A DNA stretch of 64,000 bases from Microvirga sp. 17 mud 1-3 (GTDB taxonomy: Bacteria; Pseudomonadota; Alphaproteobacteria; Rhizobiales; Beijerinckiaceae), in the NCBI RefSeq assembly GCF_003151255.1, contig NZ_CP029481.1, forward strand, positions 558,001-622,000, read 5' to 3'. Numbering within the stretch: position 1 is the stretch's first letter; the number at the start of each line of letters is the position of its first letter. The notes under the pieces were generated by a model. That model was not told the DNA's origin and searched no databases. It worked only from the letters and a program-made list of their open reading frames with translations. The translations under genes and the position numbers were made by a program. This document shows, piece after piece, positions 18,281-26,831 of the stretch.

Positions 18281-19323
18281 ATCGCAGGCAGTTTCACGCT
18301 GGGGATCACGAAGGGGCCGAGCGCCAGGACACCGTTGTCGAGCCGCAGGGGCGGCAGCGGCGTCAGGGCCGGTTGCCCGGGCTTGGTGGCGTTGCCTGAG
18401 GCGCGCGCCCCGCCCAGCAGGGCTCCGAGCAGCGCGCCGCCGGTGCGGTTGCCCATGACGGAGCCCAGAATCCCGTCGAGGCCAGCGGCCGAGACGTTGA
18501 GGAGGCCCGAGGGGCGGTGCTGCGCGTCGAGGCCGAGCTCTCCCTTGGCCTCCACCCGGCGGGCCCCCTTGCTCAGGGACAGCATCTCGACGGCGAGACG
18601 GCCGCCGTCGCTGCGCCAGCGTTCCAACTCCTCAGCCATCGGCCTGCCCCGGAAGCCTTCCGCCTGGGTCACGGTCAGGTCGGCCCGAAGATCCGTCGGC
18701 TCGGCGCCGCCGATCAGGTTGCCCAGGAGCGGAAGCCGCGCCTTGTCGACGGAGAATGCCAGGTCGTAGGCCTTGTCCTGGCTGCGGGTCGGATCGGGCC
18801 TGACATGAAATTCCATCTCGCTCCCGGTCACGGCGATAGGGTCCGGCGTCACGCCGGTCACCGTGACGGCGGGGTTTTGAGCCACCGTCGAGAGCCGCTG
18901 CAGGCCGGTATTCGTGGCATGGACGCTGGTCTGGAGCAGGTCCCAACGGGCTTCGACCACGACGGTGCCGTCCGTCCAGCGGAAGGGGCCTTCGACCTCG
19001 GTGATGACGAAACGCGGCTGGTAGACCTGCGCCACCGATTCGACGCGGCCGAACGAGGCCTTCACGGCCCCATGGGTCAGATTCAGGGCGCTGCAGGTCA
19101 CCTCCATGCGGAACGGGAAGCCCCCGACGCTCCGGTCCTGGCAGGTCCATTGCCGACCGGCCTTGGCCTCCAGGCCAAACCAGGTGTCGATGGAATCGCT
19201 CGTCCGGCTGCGGATCACGAACCAGGCGATGCTCCAGGCGACCGCTACCAGGAGCAGGAGCACGAAGGGCGTATAGAGCCAGAAGCGGCTGGAGCGGCCA
19301 TTCTCTGCGGGGGTCTCGCCCAT
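18274..19323 (-). CDS. DUF2125 domain-containing membrane-anchored protein
   Basis: A 349-residue protein of the alphaproteobacterial DUF2125 family; function unknown. One N-terminal membrane segment (about 15-33, TPFVLLLLVAVAWSIAWFVI) acts as anchor. The rest, with many beta-type segments and one conserved Cys pair (CQDRS, CSALN), should lie in the periplasm. A ribosome site (AGGAGA) precedes ATG 19323. It is convergent with the TyrA-family gene and divergent from chaC. Confidence 0.85.
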   Translation of the reverse strand: MGETPAENGRSSRFWLYTPFVLLLLVAVAWSIAWFVIRSRTSDSIDTWFGLEAKAGRQWTCQDRSVGGFPFRMEVTCSALNLTHGAVKASFGRVESVAQVYQPRFVITEVEGPFRWTDGTVVVEARWDLLQTSVHATNTGLQRLSTVAQNPAVTVTGVTPDPIAVTGSEMEFHVRPDPTRSQDKAYDLAFSVDKARLPLLGNLIGGAEPTDLRADLTVTQAEGFRGRPMAEELERWRSDGGRLAVEMLSLSKGARRVEAKGELGLDAQHRPSGLLNVSAAGLDGILGSVMGNRTGGALLGALLGGARASGNATKPGQPALTPLPPLRLDNGVLALGPFVIPSVKLPAIY

Positions 19324-19489
19324 ACGGGTCTCCTATTGTGTCGCTTCTTGGTAACTGATAGCCCATCCACCGCCGTGGAGGCGGCGGCTCCGGCAGGCCA
19401 TGCGCTTCCATAAGGGAGAGCGGGATCGGGCGCAAAACCCATTCCCTGGGGCATCGTGCTTTAATCCCCGATCCGGGCAAGGATCGGGC

Positions 19490-20026
19490 ATGGCGGTGAA
19501 CATGCAGGACACCGACTTTTTGTGGGTTTTCGGGTACGGCTCGCTCATGTGGCGGCCGGGTTTCCCTTTCGTCGAAAGGCAGCGCGCCCAGCTCTTCGGC
19601 TATCACCGCTCCCTCTGCGTCTTCTCCCATGTCCATCGCGGCACGCCCGAGAGGCCGGGCCTCGTCCTCGGCCTCGACCGGGGCGGGCGCTGCCACGGGG
19701 TCGCGTTTCGCGTGGCGCCGGAGGAGGCCGACGCTACGGTCCATTACTTGAGAGAACGCGAGCAGGCGACCGCCGTTTATCTGGAGCGGCAGCTGCCCGT
19801 GCGCCTCGTCGATGGCCAGAGAATCACGGCCCTTGCCTATGTCGTGGACCGCAAGCACCCGCAATATGCGGGCCGCCTGTCCTTCGAGGAGACTGTGGAC
19901 CTGGTCCGCCGTGGGGAAGGGATTTCGGGCCGCAATCCGGACTATGTCCGCTCGACCCATGAGCACCTGATCGGAATGGGTGTCGTCGATCCGCTGCTGG
20001 AGCGGTTGAGCGGGGCGGTGGAATAG
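19490..20026 (+). CDS. ChaC-type gamma-glutamylcyclotransferase
   Basis: A 178-residue ChaC family protein, which degrades glutathione to 5-oxoproline and Cys-Gly. The family motif FGYGSLMWRPGFPF is at about 13-26 and the SRSLCVFSHVHRG-like segment follows. The likely catalytic Glu lies in the HYLREREQ region. The start could also be ATG 19502, four codons later; upstream in-frame residues do not look native. It faces the 145-residue gene across a 148-bp repeat element. Function is inferred from the family. Confidence 0.85.
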   Translation: MAVNMQDTDFLWVFGYGSLMWRPGFPFVERQRAQLFGYHRSLCVFSHVHRGTPERPGLVLGLDRGGRCHGVAFRVAPEEADATVHYLREREQATAVYLERQLPVRLVDGQRITALAYVVDRKHPQYAGRLSFEETVDLVRRGEGISGRNPDYVRSTHEHLIGMGVVDPLLERLSGAVE

Positions 20027-20038
20027 TAATTTGCCCTC

Positions 20039-20185
20039 CGTCATTCCGGGGCGGCTCTGAGAGCCGAGCCCGGAACCCCTAACCACCAGCGTCTCAGAAC
20101 AAGGCATTGCGAGAACCGCTGTGCTTTATCCTGCATCGTCAGCGGTTATGGGTTCCGGGCTCCGCGGCGTGGCCCCGGAATGACG
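20039..20185 (+). repeat. Palindromic intergenic repeat, copy 1 of 3 (~148 bp)
   Basis: The ends are perfect 14-base inverted copies (CGTCATTCCGGGGC with GCCCCGGAATGACG). Inside, ACCACCAGCGTCTCAGAAC and CAGCGGTTATGGGTTCCGGG are shared with copies at 40979 (same orientation) and 30898 (opposite orientation). It contains no ORF and sits between two convergent genes, like a REP/BIME or MITE-type element. Confidence 0.85.
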
Positions 20186-20203
20186 GGGGCGATGCCATCA
20201 GTC

Positions 20204-20641
20204 TTAGCCGACCGATTCGTCGTCCTCACGCAGATCGTCGATCATGGCGCGCCGCTCGCCCTCGTCATGGGCGAGGCGGTGGACATGCATCTCGTTGGCG
20301 CCCCGGTTCTGGACCTCGGCCACCCAGCGGGCGCGGGCCTGCTCGCCCGGGTAGGACGCAATGGTGGCGACATCGATGACGTGGGCGGTTCCCGTCGCGT
20401 CGCGCTTGACCGCGAGAATCACCGCGTCCGTCGTCACCTCGAAGACCTCCGTCTCGACCAGGGGATGCACGCCGACGATGTAGCGCCGGCCGGAGCGGCC
20501 ACGCCAGGAACTCAAGGTTTCGGTGGTCCTCAATCCCGCGGTCGCTCTCAGGCGCTCCTCACGCACACCTGCTCTCCTCGCCCGATCGTTGCGGAGATCC
20601 CGCATGGCCATGGACCATGATATGGTTCGTTTGTTCGCCAT
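20204..20641 (-). CDS. Hypothetical protein, probably leaderless message
   Basis: A 145-residue soluble, charged protein with no family I recognise. The N-terminal 40 residues are basic (RNDRARRAGVREERLRA). The middle is beta-rich (RRYIVGVHPLVETEVFEV). The C-terminus is acidic (DDLREDDESVG). The start at ATG 20641 is chosen because a near-consensus sigma-70 promoter ends only 7 bases upstream. An earlier ATG at 20677 falls in the -35 box and cannot be transcribed from this promoter. No ribosome site is present. Confidence 0.6.
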   Translation of the reverse strand: MANKRTISWSMAMRDLRNDRARRAGVREERLRATAGLRTTETLSSWRGRSGRRYIVGVHPLVETEVFEVTTDAVILAVKRDATGTAHVIDVATIASYPGEQARARWVAEVQNRGANEMHVHRLAHDEGERRAMIDDLREDDESVG

Positions 20642-20648
20642 TTGTTCT

Positions 20649-20677
20649 AAGATAAGAATTGCCGACGCAAGCGTCAA
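20649..20677 (-). promoter_or_regulatory. Sigma-70 promoter giving a leaderless transcript
   Basis: Read on the minus strand: TTGACG (20677-20672), 17-base spacer, TATCTT (20654-20649), then 7 bases to the ATG at 20641. The expected transcription start coincides with or just precedes the A of the ATG. Confidence 0.6.
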
Positions 20678-20715
20678 GAATCCTTGAGGCGTAAACGTTC
20701 CAAACCCTTGTGAGG

Positions 20716-21474
20716 TCAGGCGGCGGACTCGTTCGGCGAAGGGGCCCGGAGGCCCAGCTCCCGGCGGCCTTCGGCCACGAGCCGTTCGGACGTCCCTTCG
20801 ATGGCCTCCTGCATGCGCCGGAAGAAGGCGTCACGGGGCAGCCCCGGCGGGATCGGATCCAGGATCTCAACCAGGATCGTCCCGGGCCGCCGGATGAACT
20901 GGCGCCGGGGCCAGAAGAGGCCGGAATTCAGCGCGATCGGCAGGCAGGGAGCGTCCAGGTTCTGGTAGAGGTGGACGACGCCGAACTTGTAGGCCGGAGC
21001 GGCGCCGGGCGGACGCCGCGTCCCCTCGGGGAAGATCACGATCTGGCGGCCTTCCTTCGCCTCCTCATGGGCCCGCGCCATCATGCGCATCAGGGCCTGC
21101 GAGCCGGCCTTGCGGTTCACCGGCACGCAATCCGCCTTGCGGGCGTACCAGCCGAAGACGGGGATCCACATGAGCTCCCGCTTCAGGATGAAGGTCGGGT
21201 CCTTGAAGAGGGGCAGGAGCGCAAAGGTTTCCCACAGGGACTGGTGCTTTGCCGCCACGAGGAGACCGCCCTCGGGAATTCGCTCGCGCCCGCGAATCTC
21301 CACCTTCGTTCCGGCGATCACGCGAAGCAGCCAGAGGGACGAGAGGGCCCAGAGCTGCGCACCGCGCATGAAGACCCGCCGGGGCAGCGCGAACGTCGGA
21401 ATCAGCGCGATCATCCAGAGGATGATGTTCACGTAGAAGGCGATGTTGAACAGAAGGGAGCGGAGGATCAGCAT
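20716..21474 (-). CDS. plsC: 1-acyl-sn-glycerol-3-phosphate acyltransferase
   Basis: Acylates lysophosphatidate to phosphatidate in phospholipid synthesis at the inner membrane. The 252-residue protein has an N-terminal membrane segment (LLFNIAFYVNIILWMIALIP) and the acyltransferase motif KHQSLWET, a variant of the usual HX4D with Glu in place of Asp. PVNRKAG and the substrate-binding FPEGTRRPPG also appear. It is last in the minus-strand run ftsE-ftsX-ydcF-plsC, about 115 bases after the preceding gene. Confidence 0.9.
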   Translation of the reverse strand: MLILRSLLFNIAFYVNIILWMIALIPTFALPRRVFMRGAQLWALSSLWLLRVIAGTKVEIRGRERIPEGGLLVAAKHQSLWETFALLPLFKDPTFILKRELMWIPVFGWYARKADCVPVNRKAGSQALMRMMARAHEEAKEGRQIVIFPEGTRRPPGAAPAYKFGVVHLYQNLDAPCLPIALNSGLFWPRRQFIRRPGTILVEILDPIPPGLPRDAFFRRMQEAIEGTSERLVAEGRRELGLRAPSPNESAA

Positions 21475-21588
21475 GGCTTCGGCGGGAGGGGCGGGTTATT
21501 CCCCGCATGCCTCTCTAAGCCATGTTCGTGCCCGGGGGACAAGGAAAAACCGGCCCCGGGGATACGGGACAGAGGGGAGCGCTCCCCG

Positions 21589-22365
21589 TCAGCGCCAGAG
21601 CGGACCCGCCGAGACGTGCTGGATCGGCCGGCCGCCGCTCAGGATCTTCGCGGCCGAGGAATGCTCGGGATCCTTCTCGAACCGGGTGCGGACCCAGACG
21701 ACCAAGAACTTCAGATATTCGGAGAAGATCACCTTGGCGGTGGAGAGGTTGCGCCACCAATCGTGCGGGTCGATGGTCGCCGCTACGGGGTAGGGGATCT
21801 TCTGCAGGTTCGGCAGGGCGTGGTCGAGTTCCACCAGGGTGCGGGGCATGTGGTAGTTCGACGTGACCACGATCAGGGCGTCGAACTGGTGCTGCTCGGC
21901 CCAGCGCCGGGTCTCGATGGCGTTCCCGATGGTGTTGCGGGCGCGATAATCCAGGTCGACGCAGCAATCGAACAGGCGCCGCTGGCCGGGATTGAGGCGG
22001 AAGATCTCGTCCCGGCTGGTCTTTTCATTGACGCCGGAGATGAGGAGGCGCTTGGCATAGCCCTGGGCGAGCAGGTCGATGGCGTCGCCGATTCGCTGGG
22101 CGCCGCCCGTCAGGGCCACGATGCCGTCGGCCCGGGTCTCGGGCTTCTGCTCGAAACGGTCGAGGGAATAGACGAAGACGAGGAAGCCCAAGAAAAGCAG
22201 CACCAGGCTGGTTGCCGCAGCGTAAAATCCTAAACGCAGCACGCGTCTCCTCCGCGACCGTCTACCCGGAGCAGCGGGCGATCCCGACATGGTCCAGCCC
22301 CAGCCCAGGGCTTCCATCGTGTCTGCGGCACTGGCTATGGCCAGGTTCTGCGTGCGCGAGGTCAT
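21589..22365 (-). CDS. YdcF/SanA family (DUF218) envelope protein
   Basis: A protein of about 258 residues in the DUF218 family (ElyC/SanA/YdcF), linked to envelope or peptidoglycan precursor processes. After a basic stretch (RRSRRRRVLR) there is one membrane segment (about 42-64). The DUF218 domain follows, with IVALTGGAQRIGDAI, LLISGVNEKTSRDE and the YHMPRTLVEL motif. The start is uncertain: ATG 22365 is used, a TTG at 22395 or an ATG further in are possible. It follows ftsX closely, so it probably belongs to the ftsEX operon. Confidence 0.8.
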   Translation of the reverse strand: MTSRTQNLAIASAADTMEALGWGWTMSGSPAAPGRRSRRRRVLRLGFYAAATSLVLLFLGFLVFVYSLDRFEQKPETRADGIVALTGGAQRIGDAIDLLAQGYAKRLLISGVNEKTSRDEIFRLNPGQRRLFDCCVDLDYRARNTIGNAIETRRWAEQHQFDALIVVTSNYHMPRTLVELDHALPNLQKIPYPVAATIDPHDWWRNLSTAKVIFSEYLKFLVVWVRTRFEKDPEHSSAAKILSGGRPIQHVSAGPLWR

Positions 22366-22428
22366 CTCGGCGGACGATAATGCAGAATGCGGCAATGGAG
22401 AGGCAACCCTTTTGACTGAGGGGAATCA

Positions 22429-23406
22429 TCAACCATTTCCGTTAAGAAAGCGTCTCACGGTCAGTCGGGACACGATTCCTGTGATCAGCGCCACCGCGAG
22501 GGCGATCAGAATCACGACCAAATAGCCGCGCCAGCCGATGTTGAAGGAGCCGAACAGGGCCTCCAGCTGGTCGCCTGCGGGGCTTGCGCGCCAGGACTGG
22601 GTGAGAAGCCCGAGCCCGATGGTCATGGCGAGGGCCGCGCCGGCGCCCGCAGCGCTTCCGCGCAATCCGAGCTTGAAGAAGCGGCGCTGGAACTCGCGGG
22701 CGATGAAATCGTCGGTCGCTCCCACGAAATGCAGGACATCCACAACCTCCCGGTTCCCGGCCATGGCGCCCCGCGTCGCGAAGGTCACGGCGAGCCCGGC
22801 CGCCAGAAGGACCAGAGCGACGAGGACGACGCCCACGCCGATAATGGTATTGGCCATGGTCGAGAGGCGGGAGACCCAGAGCGCATGGTCGTCGAGGCTG
22901 GCGCCGGGCACTTGTTCGCGCAGGGATTGCCGCAGCTTCGTAAAGTCCGGTTTTGCCCCGGCCTCCAGTTTCAGGACGATCAGGCGCGGCACCGGCAGGT
23001 CGTTGAAGTCGAGCCCCGTGCCGAGCCAGGGCTCCAGGAGCCGCTCCGATTCGGCCTTCGAGAAGGCCTGGGTCTCCTCGATCCCGGGCGTCTGCCGGGC
23101 CAGGGCCACGGCGCGGGCCACGTCATCGTCCATCGAGCGCTGCGGGTTCGGGCGGACCTGGATGGTGACCTCCCGGGCCACGTCCGAGCGCCACTGGGTC
23201 GAGCTCGAGGCCACGAGCTCGGCGCCGCCGGCGCAGAGGGCCGCCAGGAAGGTCAGAATCGCGATTACGGCGGCGAGCGCCTGGCCCCCCGCCGAATCGA
23301 CCGGCACCAGGGGCGCGTTGCGCCGCAGGGAGGCCGGCAGGGGACGCTTGTCCTGGGCCTGCGGGCGCGGACCGCGCGTGGGGGTGAGGTCGTTCATGTC
23401 GCTCAC
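22429..23406 (-). CDS. ftsX: Cell division protein FtsX (ABC permease)
   Basis: The membrane partner of FtsE; FtsEX links the divisome to peptidoglycan hydrolases. The 325-residue protein has a long polar N-terminus with PRPQAQDKRPLPASLRRN, then four membrane segments with a periplasmic domain (about 75-190) between the first two, the normal FtsX layout. The start follows the ftsE stop by 7 bases. The ATG at 23397 three codons later is also possible. Confidence 0.88.
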   Translation of the reverse strand: MSDMNDLTPTRGPRPQAQDKRPLPASLRRNAPLVPVDSAGGQALAAVIAILTFLAALCAGGAELVASSSTQWRSDVAREVTIQVRPNPQRSMDDDVARAVALARQTPGIEETQAFSKAESERLLEPWLGTGLDFNDLPVPRLIVLKLEAGAKPDFTKLRQSLREQVPGASLDDHALWVSRLSTMANTIIGVGVVLVALVLLAAGLAVTFATRGAMAGNREVVDVLHFVGATDDFIAREFQRRFFKLGLRGSAAGAGAALAMTIGLGLLTQSWRASPAGDQLEALFGSFNIGWRGYLVVILIALAVALITGIVSRLTVRRFLNGNG

Positions 23407-23413
23407 CCGCCGC

Positions 23414-24118
23414 TCACTCGTCGATATGCAGCCGGCCGTCGCCGAGAACGAGGCGGCGGACGTCGAGCTGGTCCATGAGGCTGAAATCGTGGGTCGCGAT
23501 GACGACCGAGGTGCCGAGCCGGTTCAGCTCGATGAACAGGCGCAGGAGCCGCCGGGCGAGGGATGGGTCGACGTTGCCGGTGGGCTCGTCGGCGAGCAGC
23601 AGGTCGGGGCGCACGATGAGCGCGCGGGCGATGGCGGCGCGCTGCTTTTCGCCGCCCGAGAGGACCGGCGGCAGCACGTGCATGCGGTCCCCGAGGCCGA
23701 CCCAGCGCAGCAGCTCCACCACCTCGGCCCGGTAGCTCGTCTCTTCCTTGCCCTGGACGCGCAGGGGAAGCGCCACGTTCTCGTAGGTGGTGAGGTGGTC
23801 GAGAAGGCGGAAATCCTGGAAGACGACGCCCATGCGCCGCCGCAGGTCCGTCAGGGAATCCTTGGAAATGCCCGACACGTCCTCCCCGAACAGGGAGATC
23901 AGCCCGCGCGTCGGCTTCACAGCGAGGAGGATCAGGCGCAGGAGCGTGGTCTTGCCGGCGCCCGACGGGCCGGTGAGGAACTGGAAGGAGTGGGGCTCGA
24001 TCGAGAAGGTAAGATCCCGCAGGACCTCGGGGCCCATGCCGTAGCGTACGCCCACATTCTCGAAATGGACGACCGGGGCCGCGTCCCGGTCGAATTCGCT
24101 ATCGTAAAACGCTTCCAC
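23414..24118 (-). CDS. ftsE: Cell division ATP-binding protein FtsE
   Basis: ATPase of the FtsEX complex. The 234-residue protein has Walker A TGPSGAGKTTLL (about 48-59), Q-loop FQDFRLLDHLTTYENVALPL (typical FtsE), signature LSGGEKQRAAIARAL and Walker B LLLADEPTGNVD. It starts at GTG 24118 without a strong ribosome site. It is the first gene of ftsE-ftsX-ydcF-plsC and diverges from hpt across a 323-base gap. Confidence 0.92.
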   Translation of the reverse strand: MEAFYDSEFDRDAAPVVHFENVGVRYGMGPEVLRDLTFSIEPHSFQFLTGPSGAGKTTLLRLILLAVKPTRGLISLFGEDVSGISKDSLTDLRRRMGVVFQDFRLLDHLTTYENVALPLRVQGKEETSYRAEVVELLRWVGLGDRMHVLPPVLSGGEKQRAAIARALIVRPDLLLADEPTGNVDPSLARRLLRLFIELNRLGTSVVIATHDFSLMDQLDVRRLVLGDGRLHIDE

Positions 24119-24441
24119 GCGCAGCCAGACCGTCCTTCACGGGGTTTCGTTCGAGCGGCAGGCGGCCCGCCGCTTTTCGATTCGCATCGTTTATGGGCCA
24201 CTCCCTGCAAACAAGTCCATAAGATCCGGGACGTCGAAGGGCGGGAGGATCCAGGCGTCGCGATGCTAGCGGAACTTCGTTGCCGGATGAACCTCCCCCG
24301 TCGCCCGGGAGCGAGTTGAAGCCGCAGGGGCGGCGTGTCCCGACTTCTCCGTTTGACTTCCCGGCGCCGTCATGGTCACGAAGGGGAAATTCTCCCGGCC
24401 CGGCCGTCCGCAGCGGGCCTTTCTGCGTGAACGGATTGACG
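24119..24441. other. Divergent ftsE/hpt intergenic region
   Basis: No gene is credible here. The hpt frame stays open back to about 24280 but the added residues (Pro/Ser/Arg-rich) do not resemble the family. A G+C-rich imperfect hairpin with a TTTCT tail lies near 24396-24425, just before hpt. I see no recognisable riboswitch. Confidence 0.4.
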
Positions 24442-25032
24442 ATGACAGGTATCCCCCGCATCCGGGTTCTCTTCGACGAAGAGACGATCGCCAGGCGTAA
24501 CGAGGAGCTGGCGCAGGACATCGCGCGCGCCAAGCCCGAAAACCTTCTGGTTGTCGCCATCCTGAAGGGCAGCTTCATGTTCGCGGCCGATCTCATCCGT
24601 GCCCTGCACCGGGCCGGGCTGGAGCCGCAGGTGGAGTTCGTACACCTCTCCAGCTATCTCGACGGCACCGTGTCGTCCGGGCAGGTGGCGATCCTGCGCG
24701 ATGTGGAGAGCGACGTGCGCGGGCGCGACGTGCTCCTGGTGGACGACATCCTGGAATCCGGCCGCACCGTCACGTTCGCCAAGGACCTGCTGATGGCCCG
24801 CGGCGCCAAGCGCGTGATGACCACCGTGCTCCTGGAGAAGCCCGGCAAGCGGGCTGTGTCCATCGATGCGGATTTCGTGGGCTTTACCTGCCCGGACGTG
24901 TTCGTGGTCGGCTACGGCATGGACGTGGCCCATTCCTACCGCCAGCTGCCCTTTGTCGGGGTGGTCGATCACCTCGACAAGAACCCGGACCTGTTCGACC
25001 AGCCGGCCAAGGCTCCATCGGCTAAGGGTTGA
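24442..25032 (+). CDS. hpt: Hypoxanthine phosphoribosyltransferase
   Basis: Salvages hypoxanthine (and often guanine) to the nucleotide using PRPP. The 196-residue protein has the PRPP-binding motif VLLVDDILESGRT (about 100-112), an AILKGSFMFAADL segment and VEFVHLSSY, all typical of HPRT. ATG 24442 is chosen by fit to the family; the ribosome site is poor. Its 3' end overlaps the convergent tspO gene by 11 bases. Confidence 0.92.
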   Translation: MTGIPRIRVLFDEETIARRNEELAQDIARAKPENLLVVAILKGSFMFAADLIRALHRAGLEPQVEFVHLSSYLDGTVSSGQVAILRDVESDVRGRDVLLVDDILESGRTVTFAKDLLMARGAKRVMTTVLLEKPGKRAVSIDADFVGFTCPDVFVVGYGMDVAHSYRQLPFVGVVDHLDKNPDLFDQPAKAPSAKG

Positions 25033-25558
25033 GCCGCCAGATGGCGGCATTCAGCGCCGTCGCATAGGTCACCCAGGCGAGATAGGGCACGAGCAGCAGG
25101 GCCGCGGCGCGGTCCAGGGGCCAGAAGGCGCGGATCGTCGCCACGATGGCGACGATGAGCGCGAGAATCACCACGAGGCCCGCCAGCGGCGCCTGCGCGC
25201 CGAAGAAGGCCCAGGACCACAGGGCGTTGAGGGCGAGCTGGACGAAGAAGGCCGCGACGGCTCCCGGCCGTCCCGGGTGGTTCTTCGGCAGGGACAGGAT
25301 GCGCCAGAGCGCGTAGGCCATCATGGCATAGAGCAGTGTCCAGACCGGGCCGAACAGCCAGTTCGGCGGCGTGAAGCCGGGCTTGGCGAGGCCCGCATAC
25401 CAGGTCGGGATATTCGGGGTGGTGGCGATCGATCCCAGCACGCCCGCCGCCGCGACCGGCAGGACGGCAGCCAGAAAACGCCTGAAAGGCGGCGTCGGGC
25501 GGTCGGGCAGGGCGGTATCGCCGGGGTGCATGACGGTTCGATTCCCTGTAAAGGCCAT
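25022..25558 (-). CDS. tspO: TspO/MBR family tryptophan-rich sensory protein
   Basis: A five-helix membrane protein of about 178 residues related to the mitochondrial translocator protein. In Rhodobacter TspO modulates tetrapyrrole export and oxygen/light gene expression. The conserved motifs TWYAGLAKPGFTPPNWLF, FGPVWTLLYAMMAYALWRI and ALNALWSWAFFGA are present. ATG 25558 has a good ribosome site (AGGACAG). ATG 25531, nine codons later, would give a more usual N-terminus and is a real alternative. Its promoter region overlaps that of the divergent PLP enzyme. Confidence 0.88.
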   Translation of the reverse strand: MAFTGNRTVMHPGDTALPDRPTPPFRRFLAAVLPVAAAGVLGSIATTPNIPTWYAGLAKPGFTPPNWLFGPVWTLLYAMMAYALWRILSLPKNHPGRPGAVAAFFVQLALNALWSWAFFGAQAPLAGLVVILALIVAIVATIRAFWPLDRAAALLLVPYLAWVTYATALNAAIWRLNP

Positions 25559-25601
25559 GTGCTGTCCTGTCTGCAACCCGTCCCCCTTTTCGGAGGTTCC
25601 G

Positions 25602-26756
25602 ATGTCGCCGTCGCATCTGCTCTGGTCTAAGCGTTCCCTTACGGCACAGGCCATGGGCCACGTGGATCCGATCACCAAGGCGGTCGTGCCGCCGATCCAT
25701 GTCGCGACGACCTATATCCGTGACGAGGACAATGCCTATTCGTCGGGCTTTGTCTATGGGCGCCCGGACAACGCCACCGTCCGGGAGGCGGAGGCCGTGC
25801 TGGCCATGCTCGAAGAGGCGGATGCAGGCGCCCTGCTGTTCTCCTCCGGCATGGCGGCCGCGACCGCGGTGTTCCAGGCGCTGGAGCCGGGCGACCATGT
25901 GGTCGCGTCCAAGGTCATGTATTGGGCCCTGCGCAATTGGCTCGCCACCGAGGCGGCCCGTTGGGGCCTCGTGATCGATTTCGCCGAGACGGACGACCTC
26001 GACGCCCTGCGCAAGGCCGTCATCCCCGGGCGGACGAAGCTGGTCTGGGCCGAGACACCCTCGAACCCTCTCTGGACCATCACGGATATCGAGGCCGCGG
26101 CCGAGATCGCCCATGCGGCCGGCGCGCGGCTCGCGGTCGATTCCACCACCGCATCTCCGGTCCATACCCGGCCCCTGGCGCTCGGAGCCGACATCGTCAT
26201 GCACGCGGCCACGAAGGTCCTGAACGGCCACTCGGACGTGGTGGCGGGTGTGCTCGCGGGCGCGAAGGCGGACGAGTTCTGGAACCGGATCGTCTCCATC
26301 CGCAAGATGCAGGGCGCGATCCTCGGGCCGTTCGAGGCCTATCTCCTCATGCGCGGCATGCGCACGCTCCACCTGCGCGCCGCCGCCCAGGCCCGCAGCG
26401 CCATGGTCCTGGCCGAGCGCCTGAGCGAGCACCCCAAGGTCGCCCGCGTGCTCTATCCGGGTCTCCCGCAGCACCCGGGACATGACGTTGCGGCACGGCA
26501 GATGGAGGGCGGGTTCGGCTACATGCTGTCCATCCAGCTCACGGGCGGGGAGGCGGCCGCCATTCGAGCCGCCGCGCGGGTCGGTCTGTGGAAGCGGGCC
26601 ACGTCCCTCGGCGGGGTCGAGAGCCTGATCGAGCACCGGGCTTCCATCGAAGGGCCCGGCACGCCCTGTCCGCCTGATCTGCTTCGCCTCTCCACCGGCA
26701 TCGAGGACGTGAACGACCTCTTCACGGATCTGGACGAGGCCCTGCGCGCGGCCTGA
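25602..26756 (+). CDS. Cystathionine gamma-synthase/beta-lyase family PLP enzyme
   Basis: A 384-residue Cys/Met metabolism PLP enzyme. The PLP lysine is Lys205 in the HAATKVLNGHSDVVAG motif. The substrate-binding YGRPDNATVREAE and GGVESLIEHRAS motifs match cystathionine gamma-synthase, cystathionine beta-lyase and O-acylhomoserine sulfhydrylase, which cannot be told apart by eye. ATG 25602 has a strong ribosome site (CGGAGG). It would act downstream of MetX in methionine or cysteine synthesis but is about 10 kb from metX. Confidence 0.85.
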   Translation: MSPSHLLWSKRSLTAQAMGHVDPITKAVVPPIHVATTYIRDEDNAYSSGFVYGRPDNATVREAEAVLAMLEEADAGALLFSSGMAAATAVFQALEPGDHVVASKVMYWALRNWLATEAARWGLVIDFAETDDLDALRKAVIPGRTKLVWAETPSNPLWTITDIEAAAEIAHAAGARLAVDSTTASPVHTRPLALGADIVMHAATKVLNGHSDVVAGVLAGAKADEFWNRIVSIRKMQGAILGPFEAYLLMRGMRTLHLRAAAQARSAMVLAERLSEHPKVARVLYPGLPQHPGHDVAARQMEGGFGYMLSIQLTGGEAAAIRAAARVGLWKRATSLGGVESLIEHRASIEGPGTPCPPDLLRLSTGIEDVNDLFTDLDEALRAA

Positions 26757-26831
26757 GGGCCCGTGTTGATCTTGTCACAAAACTCGTGTTCTCCTGGAGG
26801 CAAGAAGAACGACCTTCCGAGAGAAACACAC

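Noticed and set aside
24280..24441. Longer hpt start at 24280
   Set aside because: The additional 54 residues are Pro/Arg/Ser-rich with no family resemblance, and the family N-terminus begins at 24442.
25532..25560. GGTTCGATTCC resembling a tRNA T-loop
   Set aside because: The flanking bases do not form the T-stem and no acceptor, D or anticodon arm is present; it lies in the tspO start region.
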